Positions 34,730-43,417 of a DNA stretch of 62,303 nt are shown here, piece after piece (within the stretch, counting starts at the first letter, position 1; every line of letters begins with the position of its first letter). The notes beneath the pieces are model-generated. The model was not told where the DNA came from, did not search any database, and saw only the letters and a program-made list of their open reading frames with translations. The DNA is from Bacteroidota bacterium. GTDB lineage: Bacteria > Bacteroidota > Bacteroidia > Cytophagales > Cyclobacteriaceae. A program made the position numbers and the translations under genes. The DNA lies in NCBI GenBank assembly GCA_022571715.1, contig JACZXH010000008.1, positions 1-62,303 of the forward strand. Reading direction: 5' to 3'.

Positions 34730-34760
34730 TTTGATACCTCGACGGTTTTCATTATTTTTG
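34730..34760 (+). promoter_or_regulatory. Bacteroidota-type promoter for the fused E1 gene
   Basis: TTTG at 34730-34733 and TATTTTTG at 34753-34760, separated by 19 bp, match the -33 (TTTG) and -7 (TAnnTTTG) boxes known from the Bacteroidota housekeeping sigma factor. The transcript would start about 34767, 35 bp before the TTG start of the gene. The rest of the 299-bp gap between ald and this gene shows only AT-rich sequence. Confidence 0.6.
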
Positions 34761-34801
34761 TTTAACACCTGTCTGGTCTTGTTGTATTAAATTTTACAGA
34801 A

Positions 34802-37207
34802 TTGGAATCTACAAAGACACTACCTGATATTACTGTCGATACATCGCAAATTCTGGGTGACTACAAATTAGCAGTGGCCAGCCGCGAAGCAAGCCTGATT
34901 GGCCGTAAGGAAGTCTTTATGGGCAAGGCAAAATTCGGGATTTTTGGTGATGGAAAGGAAATCGCGCAGATTGCCATGTCAAAAGTGTTCAGGAATGGTG
35001 ATTTTCGATCGGGATACTATCGCGATCAGACATTTATGCTGGCTATTGGCGAACTGACCCTTGAAGCATATTTTGCACAACTATATGCTCATACCGAGAT
35101 AACTAACGATCCTGCAAGTGCCGGTCGTCAGATGAACGGGCATTTTGCAACCCGAATGATTGATGAAACGGGCAGCCTTAAGGATCTTACCAAAGAAAAA
35201 AACAGCAGCGCGGATATTTCACCTACTGCCGGGCAAATGGCAAGGCTCGTTGGGCTGGCATGGGCATCCGTGCTTTTCAGAAACAACAAAGGATTGAAAA
35301 AGTACAAACATTTGTCAGAATCCGGAAATGAGGTTGCATTCGGGACTATCGGTGATGCGTCCACTTCGGAAGGTGTATTTTTAGAAGCCATAAATGCTGC
35401 CGGCGTACTTCAGATTCCCTTGGTGATTAGTATCTGGGACGATAATTATGGTATTTCAGTACCACAGAAATATCATACCACCAAAAACTCTATCTCAAAA
35501 GCGTTGGCTGGTTTTCAAAGAAATAAAAATGAACCTGGTATTGAGATTTTTAGAGTTAAAGGATGGGACTATCCTGGGTTGCTGAAAACCTATGAAGAAG
35601 CAGCGATACTGGCCAGAGAACAACATATACCTGTAATGATACATGTTGAAGAGATGACTCAGCCTCAGGGTCACTCAACGTCAGGTTCACACGAAAGGTA
35701 TAAGCCAAAGGAGCGTCTTATATGGGAACGAGAATTTGACTGCATAAAAAAAATGCGCGAATGGATTATCGATAATGGATTTGCCATTGAAAGTGAAATG
35801 GACGAAATCGAGAAAGAAGCTAAGACTGAAGCAAAAAAATCGCGCAATGAAGCATGGAAAAAATATATGGAAGAAATTCTGGAATGGCAGAATGAAGTGC
35901 TTAGCTTAATTGAAAAGGCTGCTTCTGAAAGTAGTCAAAAAGATGATCTGAACGAATTAAAACATGAACTTTTGTCTGTAATAAATCCGGTAAAAGCAGA
36001 TATAATCCGTGCTGCAAAAAAGTCGATGAGATTGATTAGGTTTGAAAGCCTGATAGTTAAAAAGGACCTTGCGAAATGGATAAAGCAATTTGAAGAAAAA
36101 AGTCTTAAAGATTATAGTTCGCATCTTTATAGCGAAACTTCCGGATCGGCATTGCTTGTCCGGCGGATTGCTCCTGAGTATATCGAGGATTCAAAAATTG
36201 TAGATGGCCGGCAGATATTACAGGCCTGTTTTGACAATGCACTTGAAAGAGATCCCCGGGTGCTGGCATTCGGTGAAGACCTGGGCAAGATCGGAGATGT
36301 GAACCAGGCTTTTGCGGGCCTCCAGGATAAATACGGTGAACTACGAGTAATTGATACAGGTATTCGTGAAGACACGATTATAGGCCAGGGGATAGGTACG
36401 GCATTGCGTGGACTCAAGCCGATTGCAGAGATTCAGTACCTCGACTATATTTATTATGCCATACAGACATTGAGTGATGATCTGGCAACCTTACAGTACC
36501 GGACCAAAGGGGGGCAAAAGGCTCCGTTGATTATCCGGACACGAGGCCACCGTTTGGAGGGAATATGGCATTCCGGCTCACATATGGGCATGTTACTACA
36601 TAGTTTAAGAGGTATATTTGTGTTAGTGCCACGAAATATGACCAGGGCAGCTGCGTTTTACAATACGATGCTTAAATCAGACGATCCGGCCATTATTATT
36701 GAATGCCTCAATGGATACAGGTTGAAAGAAAAGCTTCCGGAAAATATAGGTAAAATTACCGAACCACTTGGTGTACCTGAGGTCATTAAGGAGGGAACCG
36801 ACCTTACTGTTGTCACATATGGGTCCATGTGCCGTATTGTTCTGGAAGCAGCCAGCCAGCTTCAGGAGGTTGGAATTTCGGCAGAAATAATTGACGTGCA
36901 GACCCTCATACCGTTTGACAGGCATCATGCAATTGTGGAATCAATAAAAAAGACAAACCGGGTAGTGTTTGCTGATGAGGATGTGCCTGGAGGAGCATCT
37001 GCATATATGATGCAGAAAGTGCTGGAAGAACAGGGCGCTTTTAAATATCTCGATTCACTCCCGCTAAGTGTGACAGCCAAAGATCACCGGCCAGCTTACG
37101 GGTCAGACGGCGACTATTTCAGTAAACCCAATGTGGAACAAGTGTTTGATAAGATTTACGAATTGATGTCAGAAACAGATCCAGAAAATTTTCCCGATAT
37201 TTATTAA
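34802..37207 (+). CDS. Fused alpha/beta E1 component of 2-oxoacid dehydrogenase complex
   Basis: 801 residues from a TTG at 34802; no ATG stands near. The alpha part (to about 400) has the thiamine diphosphate loop AFGTIGDASTSEGVFLEAIN (GDG-like) with DDNYG. The beta part starts near 465 (GRQILQACFDNALERDPRVLAFGEDLG). Fusion into one chain is common in Cytophagales. It decarboxylates branched-chain 2-oxoacids or pyruvate and passes the acyl group to E2. Substrate cannot be fixed from sequence; leucine, isoleucine and valine oxoacids are the most likely because branched fatty acids dominate in this group. No E2 gene is adjacent. Confidence 0.9.
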   Translation: MESTKTLPDITVDTSQILGDYKLAVASREASLIGRKEVFMGKAKFGIFGDGKEIAQIAMSKVFRNGDFRSGYYRDQTFMLAIGELTLEAYFAQLYAHTEITNDPASAGRQMNGHFATRMIDETGSLKDLTKEKNSSADISPTAGQMARLVGLAWASVLFRNNKGLKKYKHLSESGNEVAFGTIGDASTSEGVFLEAINAAGVLQIPLVISIWDDNYGISVPQKYHTTKNSISKALAGFQRNKNEPGIEIFRVKGWDYPGLLKTYEEAAILAREQHIPVMIHVEEMTQPQGHSTSGSHERYKPKERLIWEREFDCIKKMREWIIDNGFAIESEMDEIEKEAKTEAKKSRNEAWKKYMEEILEWQNEVLSLIEKAASESSQKDDLNELKHELLSVINPVKADIIRAAKKSMRLIRFESLIVKKDLAKWIKQFEEKSLKDYSSHLYSETSGSALLVRRIAPEYIEDSKIVDGRQILQACFDNALERDPRVLAFGEDLGKIGDVNQAFAGLQDKYGELRVIDTGIREDTIIGQGIGTALRGLKPIAEIQYLDYIYYAIQTLSDDLATLQYRTKGGQKAPLIIRTRGHRLEGIWHSGSHMGMLLHSLRGIFVLVPRNMTRAAAFYNTMLKSDDPAIIIECLNGYRLKEKLPENIGKITEPLGVPEVIKEGTDLTVVTYGSMCRIVLEAASQLQEVGISAEIIDVQTLIPFDRHHAIVESIKKTNRVVFADEDVPGGASAYMMQKVLEEQGAFKYLDSLPLSVTAKDHRPAYGSDGDYFSKPNVEQVFDKIYELMSETDPENFPDIY

Positions 37208-37385
37208 CCGGGATGAATATGAATGCACCACGTAAATGTTGTTCCAGGTGATGTGTCATGCGTAATGTTTCGGCTAAGCCACTGTAATTTTAGTTTCTGA
37301 CAAGACGAAAAATTGCACATAACAGTGTTTTCAACTTGATTGGGGAAACTTGTTTTGGGCAGGATAAATCATACTTGACACGTTG

Positions 37386-38090
37386 CTAGTCTACTTCTAT
37401 ATTTTTAAGTACAAAATCCGGCGTATCGAAGAAATTACTGGTATGAAGCGCCCGGTCTTTTATCCTTACTCGTAACTTCAGGGTATCGTTTCGAAACAGA
37501 ATTTTGAACCCTGAAGAAGTCATTCCGTATCTGAGAACGCCTTCAAGAGGTGATTTCGAGAGATCGGTCATGATCGGAAACCGTCCGTTAAAGGTGTCGG
37601 AACATTGAGGAGGAAAGGCAATCTCCCAATCAAATTCAGTGTAAACACCATTTTTTTTCACGAAATATTCCACAAAAATATTCCAGTGATTTTCATTCTG
37701 CTGAAAATAAAGGGTGTCATCCTCATAACCTTCTATTCCTCTGTTGGTCGAATAGTTCAGGCATGTATATGGAAATTCATAAGGGGGTAACGTGTCATAA
37801 GGTGGGGTGAAACGGTCAGAATAAGTGAGTAAAGTCTGGTCCTCCTTTAAAAAAAACCAAACGTCATGATACGGCTCAAACAATTCATTCGTACCCAGCC
37901 CCAGATCACCATCTCCATCCTTAAACTCAAGAGATAAGATTAGCGAATCAGGCAGATTATCCAATTCTTTAAAAATAATGCTTGTAAAAGAAATCGAGGG
38001 TTCGACCGGAAATTCCGGAGGAGAATAGCACGATACTGCAATAAACAGGACCGGGACCAGTAGAACCGTTGATACTTTTTTAAATTCCAT
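37386..38090 (-). CDS. Lipoprotein of unknown function
   Basis: 234 residues from ATG 38090. A signal peptide with a lipobox (VLFIAVSC, Cys at 21) is followed by a Tyr/Asp-rich, beta-type domain: SLEFKDGDGDLGL near 53 and the C-terminal LKLRVRIKDRALHTSNFFDT. The pattern of a lipoprotein with a DGDGDLG repeat-like start matches a frequent Bacteroidota surface family without assigned function. Presumably in the outer membrane. It lies between the E1 gene and a divergently read acyl-activating gene (59 bp). Confidence 0.75.
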   Translation of the reverse strand: MEFKKVSTVLLVPVLFIAVSCYSPPEFPVEPSISFTSIIFKELDNLPDSLILSLEFKDGDGDLGLGTNELFEPYHDVWFFLKEDQTLLTYSDRFTPPYDTLPPYEFPYTCLNYSTNRGIEGYEDDTLYFQQNENHWNIFVEYFVKKNGVYTEFDWEIAFPPQCSDTFNGRFPIMTDLSKSPLEGVLRYGMTSSGFKILFRNDTLKLRVRIKDRALHTSNFFDTPDFVLKNIEVD

Positions 38091-38149
38091 ATTAATTAAG
38101 ATACTTCAATAGCATTATTTTGCAAATTTACCTCATGTTAATATAACGT

Positions 38150-39130
38150 ATGAATTATTTTAAAAGTTTTAAACATGAAGTCTTGCATCTGATTCCTTCA
38201 GATTTTGACAACCTCGCGTTGAAACTTTTTAAATACCAGGCTCAAAATAATCCGGTGTATGCCAGGTACATCAAGAATTTAAAAAGAGATTATCGCAAAA
38301 TAAACGCGATAAAGGACATTCCCTTTCTACCAGTTGAATTTTTTAAAACACAGAAAATCACCTGCGATACCTGGGAGCAACAGCAGGTGTTTGAGAGTAG
38401 TGGTACTTCTGGGTATGTGCCTGCACGGCATTATATACGGGATGTTACATTTTATAATACACTTGCCGGAAGGACATTTACTTCTTTTTTCGGACCATTA
38501 AGCACTTATACGATACTGGCATTGCTCCCTTCATATATGGAGAAAGGCAATTCTTCACTGGTAAATATGGTGGCATACTTTATAGTTAACGCCAAAATGG
38601 AATCCGGTTTTTACCTGAACAATATAGAAGAACTGGTTCGCAAGATCACCGATGGAAGTGATAAAAATATTATTTTATTTGGTGTGGCATATGCTCTTCT
38701 TGATCTGGTAGAATACTTCCCAACTGATATGCATCATGTAACTATAATAGAAACTGGGGGCATGAAAGGAAAGCGAAAAGAAATAACACGCGAAGAACTT
38801 TATGCGATCTTAAAGGAAAAGCTAAAGGTTAAGGATATATATTCGGAATACGGCATGACGGAACTATTGTCACAAGCGTATGCAAAGAATGGAATCTTCA
38901 ATGCATCGGCAACGATGAAAGTACTCATAAGGGAACCGAACGATCCCTTTTCGTATGTGGAACACGGAATAACAGGAGGAATAAACGTAATCGATCTGGC
39001 AAATATTCATTCTTGTGCTTTTGTTGAAACAAAAGACCTGGGTAAACGTTATAAAGATGGATCATTTGTAGTATTGGGACGATTTGATCTTTCGGATATC
39101 CGTGGATGCAACTTTTTGTTGAATTTGTAG
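38150..39130 (+). CDS. LuxE-like acyl-activating protein
   Basis: 326 residues from ATG 38150. Related to acyl-protein synthetase LuxE and to phenylacetate-CoA ligase-type adenylating enzymes: FLPVEFFKTQKITC near 59, the nucleotide-binding FESSGTSGYVPARHY near 79, and VKDIYSEYGMTELLSQAY near 226 (Y-G-M-T-E motif of adenylate formers). Activates a fatty acyl or aryl group with ATP. No luciferase or reductase gene is nearby, so bioluminescence is not indicated. Next to a fatty acid desaturase, which suggests a lipid role. Confidence 0.78.
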   Translation: MNYFKSFKHEVLHLIPSDFDNLALKLFKYQAQNNPVYARYIKNLKRDYRKINAIKDIPFLPVEFFKTQKITCDTWEQQQVFESSGTSGYVPARHYIRDVTFYNTLAGRTFTSFFGPLSTYTILALLPSYMEKGNSSLVNMVAYFIVNAKMESGFYLNNIEELVRKITDGSDKNIILFGVAYALLDLVEYFPTDMHHVTIIETGGMKGKRKEITREELYAILKEKLKVKDIYSEYGMTELLSQAYAKNGIFNASATMKVLIREPNDPFSYVEHGITGGINVIDLANIHSCAFVETKDLGKRYKDGSFVVLGRFDLSDIRGCNFLLNL

Positions 39131-39313
39131 ATGGCATGGAATATATATCTGCAATAACTCAACCACATATCTGAATTATGGATTATACAAAGATTGAACT
39201 GAATTATATATTCTTTTGTATGATATATATTTTGATATTTTATTAAACCTTATTTTTTTTAAGTTACTTGCAACATTATTTTTTTACTAGTTAAATTTAA
39301 TCATAAACTTGCA

Positions 39314-40411
39314 GTGAAAATAGTAAAATTCGAACCACCAGTAAAAAATGATTTTTTCAGCACGTTGAAAAAGCGGGCTAATACTTACTTTAATGAAAGA
39401 AAAATATCGAAACATGCCAACGGAGCAATGATTTTGAAAACAGTTATCATGTTTTCAATTTACTTCATTCCTTATGGCATTCTTGTGTCTGGCATTCTTA
39501 CAAGCGCCTGGCAGGTTATACTTATGTTTTCCATTATGGGAGTCGGAACGGCCGGTATCGGATTGGCTGTAATGCATGATGCCGTACATGGTGCTTACAG
39601 CAAATCACCTGCGATCAACAAATTTCTGAGCATGTCAATGCATATAATCGGAGGTAGTGCTCTGAACTGGAAAATTCAGCATAATGTGCTTCATCATACC
39701 TACACAAACATTAACGGTCACGATGACGACATTTCACCAAAATATATTCTACGTTTCTCTCCGCACACCGAATTGCACGGTTTTCATAAGTACCAATATA
39801 TTTATGCATGGTTTTTATATGGCCTTACCACGCTCAGTTGGGTGATCGCAAAGGATATTAAGCAAATATACCAGTTTGCTGAACGTGGATTGCTTAAAAT
39901 GCAGGGAATTACGAGAGGAAAAGCAATGACAAATCTTGTCATATCAAAAGTGTTCTATGTGTTATATATGATCGTGATTCCTCTGATTTTCGTAGGTTTC
40001 GCATGGGGGGTCATTATTGGTGGCTTCATACTTATGCATGTGATTGCCGGGTTCATAATGGGCCTAATTTTCCAGCCGGCACACCTAACTGAACATGTAT
40101 TGTTTCCTTTACCTAGCGACGATGGTTACATCCATAAAGAATGGGCTGAGCATCAGATGTTTACCACAGCAAATTATGCAAATAGGAATCCTTTGGTTAC
40201 CTGGTTTGCTGGTGGTTTGAATTTTCAAATCGAACATCATTTGTTTCCCAATGTTTGCCACGTACACTATAAGAGGCTTTCGCGAATAGTAAAAGAAACG
40301 GCGATGGAGTATGGATTACCCTACTATGAACAACCGACCTTTAGCAGTGCTCTGATGTCACACGCAAGAATGTTGAAGAAATTTGGAAATCCGATTGAAT
40401 CGGCAGCCTGA
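39314..40411 (+). CDS. Fatty acid desaturase (acyl-lipid/acyl-CoA type)
   Basis: 365 residues from a GTG at 39314. Membrane di-iron desaturase with three histidine boxes: HDAVH at 88-92, HNVLHH at 123-128, and QIEHH near 303. Four or more TM segments (TVIMFSIYFIPYGILVSGIL, VIPLIFVGFAWGVIIGG). The third-box glutamine (Q-I-E-H-H) puts it with front-end or omega-type acyl-CoA desaturases. Introduces a double bond into membrane fatty acids. Own upstream region of 183 bp; convergent with the response regulator gene (2 bp between stops). Confidence 0.92.
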   Translation: MKIVKFEPPVKNDFFSTLKKRANTYFNERKISKHANGAMILKTVIMFSIYFIPYGILVSGILTSAWQVILMFSIMGVGTAGIGLAVMHDAVHGAYSKSPAINKFLSMSMHIIGGSALNWKIQHNVLHHTYTNINGHDDDISPKYILRFSPHTELHGFHKYQYIYAWFLYGLTTLSWVIAKDIKQIYQFAERGLLKMQGITRGKAMTNLVISKVFYVLYMIVIPLIFVGFAWGVIIGGFILMHVIAGFIMGLIFQPAHLTEHVLFPLPSDDGYIHKEWAEHQMFTTANYANRNPLVTWFAGGLNFQIEHHLFPNVCHVHYKRLSRIVKETAMEYGLPYYEQPTFSSALMSHARMLKKFGNPIESAA

Positions 40412-40413
40412 TT

Positions 40414-41565
40414 TCAGGCATATTTATGAACATCTTTTTTCGAAATACCGGTATCTGACATAATAACCAATCGTTCGACTACATTTCTTAGTTCTCTGAT
40501 ATTTCCGGTCCATTCTTTTTTCTGTAGTTCTTTTAAGGCTTCTGCATTTATTTCTTTGGGTTTTGTGCCATATTCTGCAGCAATATCACGAAGGAATTTA
40601 TGTACAAGCGCAGGTATGTCATCCGTTCGTTCACTTAGTGGCGGAACTTTGATAATGATAACGCTGAGCCTGTGATATAGATCTTCCCTGAATTTACCTT
40701 TTTCGATTTCCATTTTCAGGTCTTTGTTGGTTGCCGTAAGCACCCTTATATCTACTTTAATATCTTTGTCACCTCCTACACGGGTGATTTTATTTTCCTG
40801 TAATACACGTAGCACTTTGGCTTGGGCTTTCAGACTCATGTCGCCTATTTCATCGAGGAAAAGTATGCCTCCACTGGCTTGTTCAAATTTACCTATGCGT
40901 TGTTTTATGGCCGATGTAAACGATCCTTTTTCATGGCCGAACAGTTCACTTTCAATCAACTCAGAAGGAATAGCGGCACAATTCACTTCAACAAAATGTT
41001 CTTTTGCCCGATTACTTTTTTCATGAATCCAACGGGCTACCAGTTCCTTACCTGATCCGTTTGGTCCAGTAATCAAAACCCGTGCGTCAGTCGGTGCAAC
41101 TTTATCAATGACCAGTTTAACTTCCTGTAACGCTTCAGAATCGCCCACCATTTCGAACTTCCTTGATACTTTCTTTTTAAGTACACGGGTTTCTTTAACC
41201 AGGTTATTTTTATCTACTGCATTTCTCAAACTAATCAATAGGCGGTTTAAGTCCGGTGGTTTTTCCAGAAAATCGTATGCTCCTTTTTTTGTGGCATCCA
41301 CAGCCGTCTCAATACTACCATATGCTGAAATCATGATAAAAGGGGTCTCTACGCCGGCCTTTGCTGCTTTTTCCAATACATCCATACCATTCATCTTAGG
41401 CATTTTAATGTCGCATAACACTAAATCAAAGTTGTCAGAAAGCAATTTTTTAAGTCCCTCCTGGCCATCAGAAGCTTCATCGACAGTGTATTTCTCATAT
41501 TCGAGAATATCTTTGAGCGTAGCCCGGATGCTGGCTTCGTCGTCAATAATCAATACTTTTTTCAT
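40414..41565 (-). CDS. NtrC-type response regulator lacking a DNA-binding domain
   Basis: 383 residues from ATG 41565 (MKKVLIIDDEAS). A longer frame reaches into rnpB and is rejected. Receiver with phospho-acceptor Asp52 and acidic pocket D8, D9, then AAA+ with GPNGSGKE (Walker A), ELFGHEKGSFTSAIKQR, LFLDEIGDMSLKAQAK (Walker B) and GNIRELRNVVERL. The loop that touches sigma-54, GAFTGA in the family, is GSFTSA here. The protein ends right after the AAA+ lid, so no Fis helix-turn-helix is present. Stop follows at KKDVHKYA, with no sign of a frameshift. May work without direct DNA binding. Confidence 0.88.
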   Translation of the reverse strand: MKKVLIIDDEASIRATLKDILEYEKYTVDEASDGQEGLKKLLSDNFDLVLCDIKMPKMNGMDVLEKAAKAGVETPFIMISAYGSIETAVDATKKGAYDFLEKPPDLNRLLISLRNAVDKNNLVKETRVLKKKVSRKFEMVGDSEALQEVKLVIDKVAPTDARVLITGPNGSGKELVARWIHEKSNRAKEHFVEVNCAAIPSELIESELFGHEKGSFTSAIKQRIGKFEQASGGILFLDEIGDMSLKAQAKVLRVLQENKITRVGGDKDIKVDIRVLTATNKDLKMEIEKGKFREDLYHRLSVIIIKVPPLSERTDDIPALVHKFLRDIAAEYGTKPKEINAEALKELQKKEWTGNIRELRNVVERLVIMSDTGISKKDVHKYA

Positions 41566-41590
41566 AAATCGGAAAGTATCCTGTAGTTTA

Positions 41591-42041
41591 AAAAAACAGG
41601 CCTGTAAGCCGGGTTCTGTTTCCTTACGCAATGAAGGAATCTTATCATTTATCTGGTTGTTGCGTTACCACAACAATCAATCGGCCTACCCGTAAAGCTA
41701 CCTCCTGACGGAGAACTGGGCGAGCAACCCTTCCTCCGGCTTGCACCGGAATAGCTCAACCTATTTGGCCTTTCAACTCGTAAGGTTTACCAAGCTTCCG
41801 GAGTCACCCCCGGAACTGGTGAGCTCTTACCTCACCTTTTCACCTTTACCCAAAAGTATATGCTCGCGCTAAACTTCTGGGAAGTTTGTTTTCTGTGGCA
41901 CTGTCTGTCCCTGAAGTAGGAAGCAAGCTCTCAATTCAGGGCCTTCCCGTTAGGAAGTACGATGCTCTATGTTGCCCGGACTTTCCTCCCTGAAGTAGAA
42001 GCGCAAGCGCCACACTTCAGGGCGATAAGACAGCCTGTTTT
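41591..42041 (-). ncRNA. rnpB: RNase P RNA (bacterial class A)
   Basis: The minus strand from 42041 down to 41591 has the conserved GAGGAAAGTCCGGGC near the 5' end, the GGTAAGAGCTCACC region in the middle and ACAGAACCCGGCTTA near the 3' end. The P1 helix forms between AAACAGGC and GCCTGTTT, the last followed by a U7 run that would also end transcription. About 450 nt, longer than the usual 380-400. The excess may come from two GC-rich hairpins with nearly equal arms, described separately. The response regulator gene starts 26 bp downstream on the same strand. Confidence 0.93.
41909..42022 (-). repeat. Two related hairpins inside rnpB
   Basis: Hairpin 1 (41988-42022) has perfect 9-bp arms CCCTGAAGT / ACTTCAGGG with an inner GCGC-TT-GCGC. 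Hairpin 2 (41909-41941) has arms CCCTGAA / TTCAGGG with an inner AGC-TT-GCT. Their 3' arms share CTACTTCAGGGA exactly, and the 5' arms GCCCTGAA. They occupy two separate helix positions in the RNA (one near P3, the other possibly P12), so one has probably been copied into the other. Confidence 0.65.
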
Positions 42042-42071
42042 ATACAAAAATAATCAATATTTGCGCTAAAC

Positions 42072-42455
42072 TTAGTTTATATCCTGGCCGGTTAGTTTTA
42101 ATTCCCAACTATCGGCAGTTTCTGCAATTTCAATAAGCATTTCCTTCATGGCTTTTCCGGGTTCAGAACCGGGAAATATCTTACTTTTCACATAAATCAC
42201 CCCATCTTCGATGCCTATACACGAATAGGAAAGACTTCCGTTGTTACGAATAAGCTTTTCGTATGGAGTTGCTTCTACCTCATCGCAGACTTTTGAAATG
42301 ATTTTGATACCTTGTTCTCCTTCATCATACGCATAAACTGTTTGTATCCGGTGTTCGCCAACAGGTACAATTAATACACTTGTGGTGTCGTCGTACTGCG
42401 AAAATGACGCTTTGGACAGATTAGCCAGTTCTTCCATCATGGTTCCAAATTCCAT
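42072..42455 (-). CDS. Hypothetical protein, cytoplasmic
   Basis: 127 residues from ATG 42455. No signal peptide or TM segment. Alternating strands (SVLIVPVGEHRIQTVYAYDE, KIISKVCDEVE) followed by helices (GKAMKEMLIEIAETADSWE), a pattern like small YbjN- or chaperone-type alpha/beta folds, but I do not assign a family. Located 31 bp upstream of rnpB, on the same strand, and 66 bp after DUF2279. Confidence 0.65.
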   Translation of the reverse strand: MEFGTMMEELANLSKASFSQYDDTTSVLIVPVGEHRIQTVYAYDEGEQGIKIISKVCDEVEATPYEKLIRNNGSLSYSCIGIEDGVIYVKSKIFPGSEPGKAMKEMLIEIAETADSWELKLTGQDIN

Positions 42456-42520
42456 AATCAGTTACTTTTAAATTTGAATGAAGGTACAAAATAAAAAAGG
42501 CAAAATAGAGATAAAAAACA

Positions 42521-43417
42521 CTAAAAATGAAGGGAATGAAATATCAGTTTGTCTATTTTGTTGTACTCCAGGGCCGGGGCAGGAAGATGAATCATATTTA
42601 CGATAAAGAGCATTGTATTTAAGAACGTAGATTTTGTTTTGATATATGTGAAATCGAAATCAACCGCAAGATAGTATTGCCTGTAGGAGGCGTAAGGAAA
42701 TTCAGAAGTAGAAGTTCCGCTGGCATTAATCATGTTATTTACACCGTAGCCAAGAGCCAGATTCAACCACTTTGGCTTAGTGCCAGCAAGCGCATGCAAA
42801 TCGAATGAAAGCCAGTAGATTTGTCCGTTATAATCTTTCAACCATTTTTCACGATAATTTTTCCCCAGTAATCCTGGCCTGTATGTTGCAATTCCCGATT
42901 CCGAATATGAATATTTCGGATGTATTCGTATTTCATTCCAAAGCAGCGACTGTCCCAGGAAAAAACCGGAACCAAGAAAATTTGCAGCCAAATCTGATCC
43001 CGATGCACCATATTCGCTTGAGAAACCATCCATAATTTCAATTGGAAACATAAGGGCAAATCCCAAAAGACTCCCCAACAATGCTGATTTTGTTGATGAA
43101 ACACCGGCCCATCTGAATGCCGTATTGCTTGCGTTACTTAAATGAAAAGCCGTGTAATAGTGGCCGATTTTATCCATCTGTTTCCATTCTTTACTGTCGT
43201 TAAAAAAATGAAAATTTTCACGTGGGTAATCAGAATACCAAACGTCGTTCAATGCTATTAAAGCTACAGTATAAGTAACACCGGTTGCAATGAGAAAGGT
43301 GTTAAGCCGAGGCCTGTTGAGCGTATCGGAAGCCTGGGCACGAACAGGTTTAGCCCAGCAGGTCAATATAAGGCATGCCAATATTACCCGTATCTTTCCG
43401 GAATTACTTATGATCAT
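42521..43417 (-). CDS. DUF2279 family protein
   Basis: 298 residues from the ATG at 43417 (MIISNSGKIRV), overlapping the tamB stop by 14 bp. The frame is open 8 codons further. A signal peptide (VILACLILTCWAKPVRAQA) and hydrophobic helices (FLIATGVTYTVALIALNDVW, KSALLGSLLGFALMFPIEIM) suggest an envelope protein. WKQMDKIGHYYTAFHLSN and SDLAANFLGSGFFLGQSLLWNE are recognised as DUF2279 features, function unknown. Coupling to tamB hints at outer-membrane or lipid transport, which is inference. Confidence 0.78.
   Translation of the reverse strand: MIISNSGKIRVILACLILTCWAKPVRAQASDTLNRPRLNTFLIATGVTYTVALIALNDVWYSDYPRENFHFFNDSKEWKQMDKIGHYYTAFHLSNASNTAFRWAGVSSTKSALLGSLLGFALMFPIEIMDGFSSEYGASGSDLAANFLGSGFFLGQSLLWNEIRIHPKYSYSESGIATYRPGLLGKNYREKWLKDYNGQIYWLSFDLHALAGTKPKWLNLALGYGVNNMINASGTSTSEFPYASYRQYYLAVDFDFTYIKTKSTFLNTMLFIVNMIHLPAPALEYNKIDKLIFHSLHF

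Noticed and set aside
38150-39130. Bioluminescence gene
   Set aside because: LuxE-like similarity alone; luxA, luxB, luxC and luxD are absent.
41108-41695. 195-codon plus-strand frame over the response regulator start and rnpB
   Set aside because: Antisense shadow of the receiver gene and of RNase P RNA; no protein-like motif.
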